From Clostridia bacterium (GTDB lineage: Bacteria > Bacillota > Clostridia > Christensenellales > UMGS416): 64,000 nucleotides of DNA. The stretch spans positions 1 to 64,000 of the forward strand of contig JAFGUF010000025.1 of NCBI GenBank assembly GCA_016938675.1, given 5' to 3'. The position numbers and the translations under genes were made by a program. Shown here piece after piece: positions 44,508-53,015 of the stretch. Below the pieces are notes generated by a model. The model worked only from the letters and a program-made list of their open reading frames with translations. It had not been told where the DNA came from and ran no database searches. Position 1 is the first letter of the stretch, and each line of letters starts with the position of its first letter.

Positions 44508-45137
44508 TTAACCTTTTACCGCGTTGCGGATAAATAATAGACTTCCACGTTTTCCAGGAACTGCACCCTTAATTAAGAGCATATTTCTATCTACATCAAC
44601 GCGAACAACCTCTAAGTTCTGGATTGTAACTTTTTCGTTTCCGTAGTGTCCTGACATGTGCTTGCCCTTCATTACTCTTGAAGGGTCTGATGATGAACCC
44701 ATTGAGCCTACGCCTCTGTGATACTTTGAACCGTGTGTCATTGGTCCTCTGTGCTGGTTCCATCTCTGTATAACGCCTGTGAACCCACGTCCGCGTGTTT
44801 TGCCCTGAATATCCACTATATCGCCTTCTGCGAAAGTGTCGGCCTTTATTTCTTGGCCTATTTCATATGCTGAGCAGTCATCGAGCTTGAATTCTTTCAT
44901 GAAACGGCAGTATCCTGCGCCAGCCTTGTCATACTCACCCTTCTTGGGTTTGTTTGCAAGTTTTTCCCTGATAGGGTCAAATGCTACGCATACAGCTTCA
45001 TATCCATCACGTTCAACGCTCTTTTTTCTGATTACGGGGCAGGGACCAGCCTCTATTACTGTTACAGGAATTACAGTACCATCTGCTGTAAACACCTGTG
45101 TCATGCCCACTTTTTTCCCAAGTATAGCTTTTTTCAT
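44508..45137 (-). CDS. rplC: 50S ribosomal protein L3
   Basis: A 209-residue early assembly protein starting [16 protein letters not shown], with the loop [19 protein letters not shown] reaching the peptidyl-transferase centre. Seventeen bases after rpsJ. Confidence 0.98.
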   Translation of the reverse strand: MKKAILGKKVGMTQVFTADGTVIPVTVIEAGPCPVIRKKSVERDGYEAVCVAFDPIREKLANKPKKGEYDKAGAGYCRFMKEFKLDDCSAYEIGQEIKADTFAEGDIVDIQGKTRGRGFTGVIQRWNQHRGPMTHGSKYHRGVGSMGSSSDPSRVMKGKHMSGHYGNEKVTIQNLEVVRVDVDRNMLLIKGAVPGKRGSLLFIRNAVKG

Positions 45138-45154
45138 CGTCGTTCCTCCTTGCC

Positions 45155-45463
45155 CTACAGCTTAATTTCTATGTCTACACCGGCAGGAAGCTCTAATCTC
45201 ATCAGTTGATCAACAGTATGTGATGTGGGAGCCAAGATATCAATTATCCTCTTGTGTGTACGCATTTCAAATTGCTCACGAGAGTCTTTGTACTTGTGTG
45301 TAGCTCTGAGTATTGTAACTATTTCCTTTTCGGTTGGCAGTGGGATTGGTCCTACAACTGCCGCTCCTGAACGCTCTGCAGTCTCTACTATACGCTCTGC
45401 AGATTTATCTACCAAATTGTGGTCATAGGCCTTCAGTTTGATTCTAATTTTTTGTTTGGCCAT
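45155..45463 (-). CDS. rpsJ: 30S ribosomal protein S10 (NusE)
   Basis: A 102-residue protein with [18 protein letters not shown] and [15 protein letters not shown]. Works in the 30S head and, with NusB and NusG, in antitermination. First gene of the operon, about 228 nt downstream of the predicted transcript start; TAGGAGG precedes the ATG. The str-operon genes (rpsL, rpsG, fusA, tuf) that often come first are not here. Confidence 0.98.
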   Translation of the reverse strand: MAKQKIRIKLKAYDHNLVDKSAERIVETAERSGAAVVGPIPLPTEKEIVTILRATHKYKDSREQFEMRTHKRIIDILAPTSHTVDQLMRLELPAGVDIEIKL

Positions 45464-45691
45464 TTAAAAACCTCCTACGTTTTCTTGCCGAAGCTTGTTA
45501 TGCACAATGAACCGTGTGTGTCGCTATTATTTTTTTACGGAAAATTCCGCAATCAACCTTCGTCGCCCCAAGTCCTGCCCGGGACACTTGTCATCAGAAA
45601 AACCATTTGTGCGCTTGACCTAAACGCCAAATGCAACCTCCTGAATCAATCCTTTTTAGCTGCGCAAAAACAATCTGTGTTTGCGCACAGC
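45464..45691 (-). promoter_or_regulatory. S10 operon 5' leader RNA
   Basis: About 228 nt between the predicted start and rpsJ. Minus-strand structure: a hairpin at the very 5' end (45659-45691; GCTG and CGCAAA arms, two-base bulge); a six-pair hairpin at 45611-45627; a hairpin at 45569-45590 closed by CAAGT/ACTTG. The 5' arm TGTGCGC (45683-45689) can alternatively pair with GCGCACA (45608-45614), so two folds compete. It contains a short reading frame. Likely regulatory; ligand unknown. Confidence 0.6.
45553..45630 (-). CDS. Candidate 25-codon leader peptide of the S10 operon
   Basis: TTG start at 45628-45630, six bases after a perfect AGGAGG (45637-45642), and TGA at 45553-45555. The product is 25 residues, has a hydrophobic middle (QMVFLMTS) and ends SVPGRTWGDEG. 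Its first codons lie in one leader hairpin and the SVPGRT part in another, so translation would change leader folding. No homologue can be checked here. The alternative is that the sequence is conserved RNA and the frame is incidental. Confidence 0.45.
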   Translation of the reverse strand: MAFRSSAQMVFLMTSVPGRTWGDEG

Positions 45692-45697
45692 TTCATT

Positions 45698-45726
45698 AGT
45701 ATACAATTATTTAATGATAAATGCAA
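45698..45726 (-). promoter_or_regulatory. Promoter of the S10 operon
   Basis: Minus-strand TTGCAT (45721-45726), 17-bp spacer, TATACT (45698-45703), with A/T-tracts upstream that could act as an UP element. Predicted start near 45691. Confidence 0.75.
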
Positions 45727-45795
45727 GGGTTTTTTTATTTTTTTTAGGCCGCTACAACACATATGATTTCACATAATTTTATATACAATATATTG

Positions 45796-45841
45796 ATAAA
45801 AAACCCGCTGAAAACCTGTGTTTTTTGATTGTATAGCGGTT
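45796..45841 (-). terminator. Terminator after the leucine-rich-repeat gene
   Basis: AACCGCT and AGCGGGTT arms (one bulged G) around a 25-nt loop, followed by a T run on the minus strand. It separates this gene from the S10 promoter. Confidence 0.6.
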
Positions 45842-45865
45842 CTCTATTTATATCAAGTTTTTATT

Positions 45866-47419
45866 TTATTCCTCAGTGTCTAGGTCCACCTGCATTCCGT
45901 TAGACAGGGTCAGTTTTCCGGTAACATTAGTTCCTTCCATCATTATAATTATAAGTTTATCATTCCCTGCAAAAACAGACACGTCTCCCCCTACATCCAT
46001 ATTGGCCAGGCTGATTAGCTCAAGGTTTTTAAGCTCTGCCAGGCTTTCTATGTCTCCTTTAATCGGACTGTCCGAAATCATAACAGCTATAAGATTGCCC
46101 ATCTGCTTCAAATCATCCAGAGTGCCGGTTACATCGCTGAAGGTTATAATCACTTCTTCCAGTTGGCTTAGTGCGTTCAAATCAGAAAGACTGCCTGTTA
46201 TTTTATTTGTTTCATCATACGCTGCTTTAGATACATCCAGCACTTTCAGGTTTGCCAAAGCGCTTATGTCAGCCAAATTTCCGTGCACCTTACTGTATGT
46301 TAAATTCACTGCTATTAGATTCGGGCATTTTGCCAGAGATTTTATATCTCCCGTAACATTATTCTGCATAAATGAAACTACTTCCAGATTCTCAAGTCCT
46401 TCAAAAGCTGATAGATCACCGGTTACGCCGTTTACAGTCTGCATCAGAGCGTTGAACTGCTTTAGATTGGCCATACCTTTAACGGCTGCTATGTCTCCTC
46501 CTATGGCTGCACCATAAATAGTAATCGCCTCTAAGTTCTCCAATTGAGCAATATCACTTATATCTCCCTCTATGTCTGAGTAGATGATTGTTATATTTTT
46601 AAGATTGGACAATTCGCCAAATACTGAAAAATCTCCTGAAAGTTTGCCCTCTTCTGCGCCTGTTGGTGTGTATCCTATTGCAATATATTCTAGGTTTGTA
46701 AGTCCTTTAAGTTCTGCTATGTCTCCGTTAATTGCTGCACTGTTAAAATCAACATGCTGCAAATCAAATAATCCTGCTATGTCAGATAGGTTTCCCTGTG
46801 CCGAGGTATTGCAGATATTTATATATTGTAGATTGCTCATATTTTTGAAGACAGATATATTTCCTTCGATATTCTCTTGTGAAAGCATATCAAAAATGTC
46901 GTCAAGCATTCCAAACATTTCAATTGTCAGATGCGCGAAACTATAGTATTCATCAGAAGGCGCGTTATATCCTATATTAATATGCTCTAAGTCAACCAGC
47001 TTCTCCAGCGAGCCTATGTCTCCATAGATGCCCGTGTTTCCTAAATCTATAACCTTCAATTTCACAAGTTCGCTCAAATCAGCAATGTCTCCCTTAACTG
47101 TGTCTGCGTATTCTTCGCTCACTCGCAAATTTATTAGGTGGGTCTGTCCTTTAAGAAATTCAAAATTTTCAACGTTGCGAATTTCAAGGTCATTTATTGT
47201 TGCCAGCTCCGCGTCGCTTATTGGGTTTGCGCCGTCATATATTCCTTCCAGCAGCACATCCGGTACTTTTGTCGGTTCAGGTGTGGTTGCGCCGTTCAGC
47301 TCCTGAGCACCGCTTTTTCCGATGTCCCCGTTTAAGCTTTTTTCTATATATATGGTCGCTATTAATAAAACCATCACCAGAAAAATGCCAAGGCTAATTA
47401 TCACAAGAATTCTTTTCAT
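45866..47419 (-). CDS. Membrane-anchored leucine-rich-repeat protein
   Basis: A 517-residue protein with one N-terminal membrane helix (about 4-26), a low-complexity linker (about 30-55) and about 15 repeats of some 23 residues to the C-terminus. A typical unit is IEGDISDIAQLENLEAITIY; consensus GDI..L..L.NLE.I.I....I.G. Known: LRR solenoids bind proteins or glycans. The GDI/GNL phase resembles plant-type LRR (LxGxIP) more than the BspA type. No enzymatic domain is seen. It is a single-gene unit with its own promoter and terminator. Surface display and ligand binding are inferred. Confidence 0.82.
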   Translation of the reverse strand: MKRILVIISLGIFLVMVLLIATIYIEKSLNGDIGKSGAQELNGATTPEPTKVPDVLLEGIYDGANPISDAELATINDLEIRNVENFEFLKGQTHLINLRVSEEYADTVKGDIADLSELVKLKVIDLGNTGIYGDIGSLEKLVDLEHINIGYNAPSDEYYSFAHLTIEMFGMLDDIFDMLSQENIEGNISVFKNMSNLQYINICNTSAQGNLSDIAGLFDLQHVDFNSAAINGDIAELKGLTNLEYIAIGYTPTGAEEGKLSGDFSVFGELSNLKNITIIYSDIEGDISDIAQLENLEAITIYGAAIGGDIAAVKGMANLKQFNALMQTVNGVTGDLSAFEGLENLEVVSFMQNNVTGDIKSLAKCPNLIAVNLTYSKVHGNLADISALANLKVLDVSKAAYDETNKITGSLSDLNALSQLEEVIITFSDVTGTLDDLKQMGNLIAVMISDSPIKGDIESLAELKNLELISLANMDVGGDVSVFAGNDKLIIIMMEGTNVTGKLTLSNGMQVDLDTEE

Positions 47420-47448
47420 TTATTTCTCCTGAATTAATACTACACTTT

Positions 47449-47476
47449 ATTATACCAAATTATTTTTTTATTACAA
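47449..47476 (-). promoter_or_regulatory. Promoter of the leucine-rich-repeat gene
   Basis: Minus-strand TTGTAA (47471-47476), 16-bp spacer, TATAAT (47449-47454). The leader is about 23 nt with AGGAG before the ATG. Confidence 0.55.
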
Positions 47477-47567
47477 TTGTTTTACATCCTTTGAATTAAC
47501 ATAAAAATTTCTTTTACATAAAATCTATATATGTCATTTAATTTCTATACTAAACTGAGAGAATTTA

Positions 47568-47576
47568 TGCTATAAT
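47568..47576 (+). promoter_or_regulatory. Extended -10 promoter of tex
   Basis: TGCTATAAT with -10 at 47571-47576. The -35 (TACTAA at 17 bp) is weak. The leader is about 28 nt and has AGAGGAAG. Confidence 0.6.
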
Positions 47577-47610
47577 TCTTTACTGCACCAATTATATAAG
47601 AGGAAGTATT

Positions 47611-49776
47611 ATGAATATAAAAGAGCAACTTTCAAAAGAATTTTCAGTAAGCAGTAAAATAGTTGATAACATCGTCTCACTTATTGATGAAGGCAATACT
47701 ATACCTTTCATAGCCAGATATCGGAAAGAATCTACAAACAGCATGGACGACCAGACACTCCGAGAGTTCAGCAACAAGCTGCAGTCATTAAGAAACATAA
47801 TTGAGAAAAAAGATGACATCACTAAAAAAATCGAGGAACAGGGAAAGCTGACAGACGACATAAAAAAAGCTATAGCAGCCGCTAAAACCCTGACAGAACT
47901 GGACGATATATATCTGCCGTTTAAGAAAGCTAAGCGCACCCGTGCGACAATAGCCAAAGAAAAGGGCCTTGAGCCTCTGGCGGACATTATTTTTATGCAA
48001 AGCGACGATACAAAAGACATCGTATCCATCGCAAATGAATATATAAATACAGAGGCTGATATTAATACTGCAGATGACGCAATAGCAGGGGCAATGGATA
48101 TCATAGCCGACAATATATCAAATACAGCTGTCCTTAGGAAAAGAATACGGGAGTACACATCAAAAGAAGGCTTTCTTTCAGTAAAGGGCATCAATAAAGG
48201 TGATATCAAAATTAAAGGCTCTGTATACGAAATGTACAGCGATTATACACAGGATATAAAAAGCATTCCGCCTCACAGGATTCTTGCAATTAACCGCGGT
48301 GAAAAGGAAGGTTACCTGAAGGTAGCGTTTGAGGTGGATGAAGCGCAGGCCTTAGGAATCATATACCGTGAAGTGCTAAAGCCAAAGTCAGCAGCAGCTT
48401 TCTATGTAGCCCGGTCTGCAAAGGACGCCTATGGAAGGCTGATAGCTCCTGCAATAGAAAGAGAGATAAGAAATGAGCTTACAGCTGCTGCAGAAGACAG
48501 CGCCGTTAGTGTTTTCTCCATAAACTTAAAAAATCTTCTTATGCAGCCTCCATTAAAGAATAAAGTAACTCTCGGTTTAGACCCTGCATATAGAACAGGC
48601 TGCAAAATAGCGGTTGTTGATGCTACCGGCAAGGTTCTTGACACCACTGTAATATACCCCACTCCGCCGCAGCCTAGAATAGAGGAATCCAAAAGAGTAC
48701 TTACAGCGTTAATTAAAAAGCATGATGTAACTACAATATCTATAGGAAACGGCACAGCCTCCAGAGAGTCCGAAGAGTTTGTGGCAGAGCTGCTTAAGGA
48801 AATTGACAAGGATGTTTCCTACATAATTGTTAATGAAGCCGGTGCATCGGTATACTCCGCATCCAAGCTGGCAGCAGAAGAGTTCCCGGAATACGACCTA
48901 ACTCTTAGAAGCGCAATATCAATAGCTAGAAGACTGCAAGACCCTCTGGCAGAGCTCGTAAAAATCGACCCTAAATCAATAGGAGTCGGCCAATATCAGC
49001 ACGACGCCAGCAAGGCAAAATTAGACAGCGCCTTAGCAGGGGTTGTGGAAAACTGTGTAAACTCAGTTGGCGTAGATATAAATACAGCATCTGAAAAGCT
49101 CCTATCCTATATTGCAGGAATAGGCCCGGCAGTTGCACATAATATTATTGATTACCGCAATCAAATTGGCTCCTTCACGAGCAGAAAGCAATTGCTTGAA
49201 GTGCAGAAACTGGGTTCAAAAGCGTACACTCAGTGTGCCGGATTTTTAAGAGTAGCCAACGGAGATAATCCTCTTGACGCAACAGGAGTCCATCCGGAGT
49301 CATATTCTGCCGCAAAGGCACTGCTTAAAATATGCAGATACACAACAGACGACATAAAAGCAGGCAAACTTTCTGATATAAGAAAGACTGTTGAAAACAT
49401 AGGTATTAAAAAACTGGCTGAGGAAATAGGGGTCGGTGAAATCACTCTTAAGGACATTGCCCTGGAGCTTGCAAAGCCAGGCCGTGACCCAAGGGATGAG
49501 CTGCCTCCGCCTATACTTCGAAAAGACGTGCTGGATATCGAAAGTCTGGAAGAAGGCATGAAGCTTAAAGGTACTGTGCGCAATGTAGTGGACTTTGGTG
49601 CATTTGTGGATATCGGCATGCATCACGATGGTCTTGTTCACATTTCCAAGATTGTAGACAGGTATATTAAACACCCAAGTGAAGTTTTAAAGGTCGGCGA
49701 TATTGTGGAGGTCACTGTAACCTCTGTTGATAAAGAACGTGGAAGAATAGGCCTTTCCATGCTGAAAAATGAGTAA
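47611..49776 (+). CDS. tex: Tex-family RNA-binding transcription accessory protein
   Basis: A 721-residue protein with the full Tex order: helical N-terminal region (about 1-190), YqgF/RuvC-like domain (about 318-450, LGLDPAYRTGCKIAVVD), helix-hairpin-helix region (about 488-560, VGVDINTASEKLL and GIGPAVAHNII) and a C-terminal S1 domain (about 646-718, VRNVVDFGAFVDIGMHHDG). Known: Tex resembles Spt6, binds nucleic acids and affects toxin and other gene expression and stress survival. It is a single gene with its own promoter; the 3' end overlaps the terminator of an opposite-strand small RNA. Confidence 0.95.
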   Translation: MNIKEQLSKEFSVSSKIVDNIVSLIDEGNTIPFIARYRKESTNSMDDQTLREFSNKLQSLRNIIEKKDDITKKIEEQGKLTDDIKKAIAAAKTLTELDDIYLPFKKAKRTRATIAKEKGLEPLADIIFMQSDDTKDIVSIANEYINTEADINTADDAIAGAMDIIADNISNTAVLRKRIREYTSKEGFLSVKGINKGDIKIKGSVYEMYSDYTQDIKSIPPHRILAINRGEKEGYLKVAFEVDEAQALGIIYREVLKPKSAAAFYVARSAKDAYGRLIAPAIEREIRNELTAAAEDSAVSVFSINLKNLLMQPPLKNKVTLGLDPAYRTGCKIAVVDATGKVLDTTVIYPTPPQPRIEESKRVLTALIKKHDVTTISIGNGTASRESEEFVAELLKEIDKDVSYIIVNEAGASVYSASKLAAEEFPEYDLTLRSAISIARRLQDPLAELVKIDPKSIGVGQYQHDASKAKLDSALAGVVENCVNSVGVDINTASEKLLSYIAGIGPAVAHNIIDYRNQIGSFTSRKQLLEVQKLGSKAYTQCAGFLRVANGDNPLDATGVHPESYSAAKALLKICRYTTDDIKAGKLSDIRKTVENIGIKKLAEEIGVGEITLKDIALELAKPGRDPRDELPPPILRKDVLDIESLEEGMKLKGTVRNVVDFGAFVDIGMHHDGLVHISKIVDRYIKHPSEVLKVGDIVEVTVTSVDKERGRIGLSMLKNE

Positions 49777-49864
49777 AAAAAGAGGCCATCTCTTAAATGG
49801 CCAAAAGGGTATGGAAAGGATAGCTTGTACTGAAAATGTTTTCAGCACAAAACATACAAGTAGT
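49775..49864 (-). ncRNA. Candidate small RNA between tex and secDF
   Basis: About 90 nt with its own promoter and terminator and no reading frame. Order: a 5' hairpin (CTTGTA/TACAAG closing an inner CTGAAA/TTTCAG stem with a 9-nt bulge, 49824-49860); an unpaired pyrimidine-rich stretch CUAUCCUUUCCAUACCC (about 49807-49823); a terminator with GGCCAT/ATGGCC arms (49784-49802) and seven T. The open CCUUUCC could pair with GGAAAGG-type ribosome sites, as Gram-positive trans-acting small RNAs do. The terminator overlaps the tex stop codon. It does not look like 6S, SRP or tmRNA. Confidence 0.6.
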
Positions 49865-49870
49865 AATTAA

Positions 49871-49899
49871 AATATACTATAAATTTAAGTAAAATGCAA
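49871..49899 (-). promoter_or_regulatory. Promoter of the candidate small RNA
   Basis: Minus-strand TTGCAT (49894-49899), 17-bp spacer, TATATT (49871-49876), preceded by long A/T tracts. Same -35 and spacing as the S10 operon promoter. Confidence 0.65.
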
Positions 49900-49962
49900 G
49901 CAATTTTTAATTTTTTTTGGTAATAAATTCAAAAATTATGAACTTTATTTCCAAAACGTCAA

Positions 49963-49995
49963 AAAAAGTTCACATTTTTTAGATGGGAACTTTTT
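49963..49995 (+). terminator. Weak AT-rich terminator after tex
   Basis: AAAAAGTTC/GAACTTTTT arms (9 bp), 15-nt loop and a T run in the right arm. The remainder of the 327-bp gap holds the small-RNA unit and the secDF terminator. Confidence 0.4.
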
Positions 49996-50056
49996 AAATA
50001 TTAACGTTTGATTTTTGTTAATTGCAAAACACAATTATTTATTTATTATATAAGAA

Positions 50057-50082
50057 AAGGACGGGCTTTAAGCGCCGTCCTT
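50057..50082. terminator. Terminator after secDF
   Basis: AAGGACGG/CCGTCCTT arms with an inner GCTT/AAGC extension; T-rich on both flanks. It serves secDF on the minus strand and may back up tex on the plus strand. Confidence 0.75.
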
Positions 50083-50103
50083 CTCTTTATTCACTTCTTC
50101 ATT

Positions 50104-52278
50104 TTAAGCTTTATATTTCTTTTTTCTGTTGTCATCAATTTTATGTATCCATACCCAGAACGGAGCTGCTATAAATATTGATGAATATGTTCCGCTTAAA
50201 ATACCAACAATTAGCGGAAGTGCAAACTCTTTTATAGAAGTTACGCCAAGTATGTACAGGGCAGTAATTGTAAAAAGAGTTGTAATAGATGTATTTAACG
50301 ATCTGACGATAGTCTCAGTTACCGATTTATCGACCAGCTGGCCTCTTAATGAAGAGCCCTTCATTCTCTTTCCGTTTTCTCTTATCCTGTCAAATACTAC
50401 TATCGTATCATTTATTGAATAACCCACAATCGTAAGAACCGCCGCTATAAAGGCTGAGTTTATCTGAACTCTGAGTATTAAGACTACTGCGCACATTATG
50501 GCAACGTCATGCAGGAGGGCAACAAGAGCTGCAATTCCTGATAGCATTTCGAATCTTATCCAGATATAGAAAAGCATAAATACGCACGCAATGAGAACCG
50601 ATATAAACGCATTTCTCATCAGCTCGCTACTTGCGATAGCACCAACCTTAGCTTGGTCTTCCAGTTGAGCCCCAGGGTACTGCGCCGCTATATCATCAAT
50701 CAAATTCTGTCTGACCGCATTTTCATCAAGTGTATCTGATTCTATATGTTGGAATTTGATTACCGCCTTTGTGTCTTCGCTGACAGCAACATTATAGTCA
50801 CCTGCGTATTTTTCTACTACTGTTTCTATATTAGCTGTTTCAAATTCCTGTCCGATATCTACAGTCAGTATTGTGCCTCCTGTGAAGTCAACGCCAAGGT
50901 TAAATCCTGATAGAACCAGAATCACTATTCCGGCAGCTATTATTATTCCAGAAATACTTACAAGAATCGGAGCATTCTTCATTATCTTCATTGTTTTTTC
51001 TCTTGCAGGCTTTTCCGGATCGGCACCTGAGAAATAAACTTTTGTATTCTTTATATTAAGTGTTATTAATATCTTGAGCAGCCATCTGCTTATAACAAGA
51101 GCTGTGAAGACTGATACGCCGATACCAATTGCTAGAGTATATGCGAATCCTTTAATCTGGCCCGCTCCGAAGAACATAAGTACTACAGCAGCAATAAGTG
51201 TCGTTATATTGGCATCAAGTATGGTCCATACGGCTTTTTTGAATCCTGCATCTACTGCGCTTCTGAAGGTTTTACCTAATCTTACTTCTTCTTTTATTCT
51301 CTCATATATAATAACGTTAGCATCAACCGCCATACCTACGCCGAGTATGATACCCGCTATACCAGGCAATGTTAGCTGTATCTGCGCTATAGCTATTATA
51401 TAGACTACTATTAATAAGTATATTGAAAGAGCAATGTCTGCTACCACGCCTGAGAGCCTGTAGAATAATATAAGGAATATAAACAATGCTATGATTCCTA
51501 TTAATCCGGCAAGCAGACTGCTGTCTAATGCGTTGACACCAAGAGTAGCTGAAATCGTTCTTGCTTCAAGCTGGTCGAGCTCCAATGGCAGTGCACCGGA
51601 CTCTATAAGCATAGCGAGATTTATAGCTGCATCAATGTTTTCCATTGGTGATATTTGTCCGTTGCCGCCTAATATCGGAGTTTTAACATTAGGCTCTGAT
51701 ATGGTTTCGCCATCCAGTACAATATATATTTTTTCGTATCCCGGAGCCAGTCTTGTTGTAGCTTCGGCAAATGCCGCTGCGCCCTCTGATTTCAGCTCGA
51801 AGAATACTGCTGCCTGCTGGCCGCTGCCGTCTACATATCCAGCTTTGGCATAGCTTATATCCGAACCTTCCATTATCACTGTTCCATCAGGATCAATGAA
51901 CTGGAGAACGGCCGGCTTGCCTATAATAGATAATACTTCATTTGCGTCATCTACTTCCGGTATCTCTATACGCAGCCTGTTGCTTCCCTCGCGCGCTATT
52001 GTAGCTTCGGTGTAGCCTTGGCTATCCAGTCTTGTACGAAGTATATCTATCGCCGTTGACAGTTTTGTCGAAAACTCAGTGTTTTCCATGTCGTCCGGCT
52101 GCTTTGCCTCGTATAATGCATAAACACCGCCCCTCAGGTCAAGTCCCTGCTGGATAGTGCTTCCTAAAGATTTAAAGTCGTATTTGCCTATAGTTGTTCC
52201 AAATATACCCCAATATCCAAACACGCCTATCAATATAAATATAATAATCAGTGATATTATACTCTTGCGCTTTGTCAT
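50104..52278 (-). CDS. secDF: Fused protein translocase subunit SecDF
   Basis: A 724-residue fusion of SecD and SecF, as in Bacillus, with about twelve membrane helices and two large extracytoplasmic loops. SecD motifs LDLRGGVYALYEA and GMAVDANVIIYERIKEE, SecF motifs FNLGVDFTGGTILTVDIG and GYSINDTIVVFDRIREN. Uses proton motive force to pull proteins out of SecYEG. The start used is ATG at 52276-52278 with GGAGG nine bases upstream; 14 further in-frame codons overlap no conserved part. Confidence 0.97.
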   Translation of the reverse strand: MTKRKSIISLIIIFILIGVFGYWGIFGTTIGKYDFKSLGSTIQQGLDLRGGVYALYEAKQPDDMENTEFSTKLSTAIDILRTRLDSQGYTEATIAREGSNRLRIEIPEVDDANEVLSIIGKPAVLQFIDPDGTVIMEGSDISYAKAGYVDGSGQQAAVFFELKSEGAAAFAEATTRLAPGYEKIYIVLDGETISEPNVKTPILGGNGQISPMENIDAAINLAMLIESGALPLELDQLEARTISATLGVNALDSSLLAGLIGIIALFIFLILFYRLSGVVADIALSIYLLIVVYIIAIAQIQLTLPGIAGIILGVGMAVDANVIIYERIKEEVRLGKTFRSAVDAGFKKAVWTILDANITTLIAAVVLMFFGAGQIKGFAYTLAIGIGVSVFTALVISRWLLKILITLNIKNTKVYFSGADPEKPAREKTMKIMKNAPILVSISGIIIAAGIVILVLSGFNLGVDFTGGTILTVDIGQEFETANIETVVEKYAGDYNVAVSEDTKAVIKFQHIESDTLDENAVRQNLIDDIAAQYPGAQLEDQAKVGAIASSELMRNAFISVLIACVFMLFYIWIRFEMLSGIAALVALLHDVAIMCAVVLILRVQINSAFIAAVLTIVGYSINDTIVVFDRIRENGKRMKGSSLRGQLVDKSVTETIVRSLNTSITTLFTITALYILGVTSIKEFALPLIVGILSGTYSSIFIAAPFWVWIHKIDDNRKKKYKA

Positions 52279-52311
52279 CACTTTTAACCTCCAAAGTTGA
52301 CTTACTGAACT

Positions 52312-52340
52312 ATTATACAAGGTTGAAATACTATAGTCAA
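52312..52340 (-). promoter_or_regulatory. Promoter of secDF
   Basis: Minus-strand TTGACT (52335-52340), 17-bp spacer ending TTG, TATAAT (52312-52317). The leader is about 28 nt. Confidence 0.75.
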
Positions 52341-52388
52341 TTAATGTTTATTTTTTTGCATATTTTTTTAGATAACTCCAAAAAAGTC

Positions 52389-52397
52389 TGATATAAT
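52389..52397 (+). promoter_or_regulatory. Extended -10 promoter of the nitroreductase gene
   Basis: TGATATAAT with no clear -35. The leader is about 45 nt and has GAGG before the ATG. Confidence 0.5.
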
Positions 52398-52448
52398 AAA
52401 AACACACCAAACAAACCTGATTTTAAATGAAATTTAAGCGAGGCAATT

Positions 52449-53015
52449 ATGAACATATATGAACTGCAGTCCAAAAGACGCACAATAAGAAAGTTTACCG
52501 ACAAGCAGATTGACTATTCACTTCTTGAAAAATTTGTTGAGCATGCACGGCTTTCTGCCAGCGGACGAAACCTGCAGCCTATAAGGTATTATATCGCCAG
52601 TAAAGTTGAGTTGGTTGATGAAATATTCAAATATGTCAGCTGGGCAGGTTATTTAAAAGGGGCACACTCACCAAGCTTTGAAGAAAGGCCCCGTGCTTAT
52701 ATATTATTCCTTTATAATGAACAAACAATCACTAATCCAAGATGGGATATAGGCGCCGCCAGTCATGCTATCCAGCTTATGGCTCAATATGAAGGTCTCG
52801 GTACCTGCTGGATGGGAGCGATACAAAGGGATAAAATATTAAAAACATGTAATATAAGCAATGAATATTCTTTGGATTCACTGCTGGCTTTGGGCTACCC
52901 GGCGGGAAGCCCTGTTATAGAAGATGTACACAATGAAGACATTAAATATTATCTTGACGAAAATGGCGTTCTGCATGTTCCGAAACTTAGCCTGGATGAA
53001 GTGCTTATCAAATAG
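52449..53015 (+). CDS. Nitroreductase-family FMN protein
   Basis: A 188-residue flavin oxidoreductase with the FMN phosphate-binding opening KRRTIRKF, the SASGRNLQPIRYYI block and the C-terminal GLGTCWMGAIQRD. Known: members reduce nitro groups, quinones or flavins with NAD(P)H; the physiological substrate of this one cannot be told. It is a single-gene unit; its stop abuts the stop of the glycosylase gene on the other strand. Confidence 0.9.
   Translation: MNIYELQSKRRTIRKFTDKQIDYSLLEKFVEHARLSASGRNLQPIRYYIASKVELVDEIFKYVSWAGYLKGAHSPSFEERPRAYILFLYNEQTITNPRWDIGAASHAIQLMAQYEGLGTCWMGAIQRDKILKTCNISNEYSLDSLLALGYPAGSPVIEDVHNEDIKYYLDENGVLHVPKLSLDEVLIK

Noticed and set aside
45536-45555. Read-through of the leader-peptide TGA (next codons LRNFP, then TAA), for example as selenocysteine
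   Set aside because: No SECIS-like hairpin directly after the TGA; only five more codons follow.
45419-45766. 115-codon plus-strand open frame over the S10 leader
   Set aside because: Runs through the S10 promoter and leader in antisense and has no ribosome site; conservation there, if any, is better explained by the leader RNA.
45876-46517. 213-codon plus-strand open frame opposite the leucine-rich-repeat gene
   Set aside because: Its length comes from the repeated codon pattern of the real gene; no start signal.
47592-48209. 205-codon minus-strand open frame opposite tex
   Set aside because: Antisense to the conserved Tex N-terminal domain and covers the tex promoter region; no start signal.
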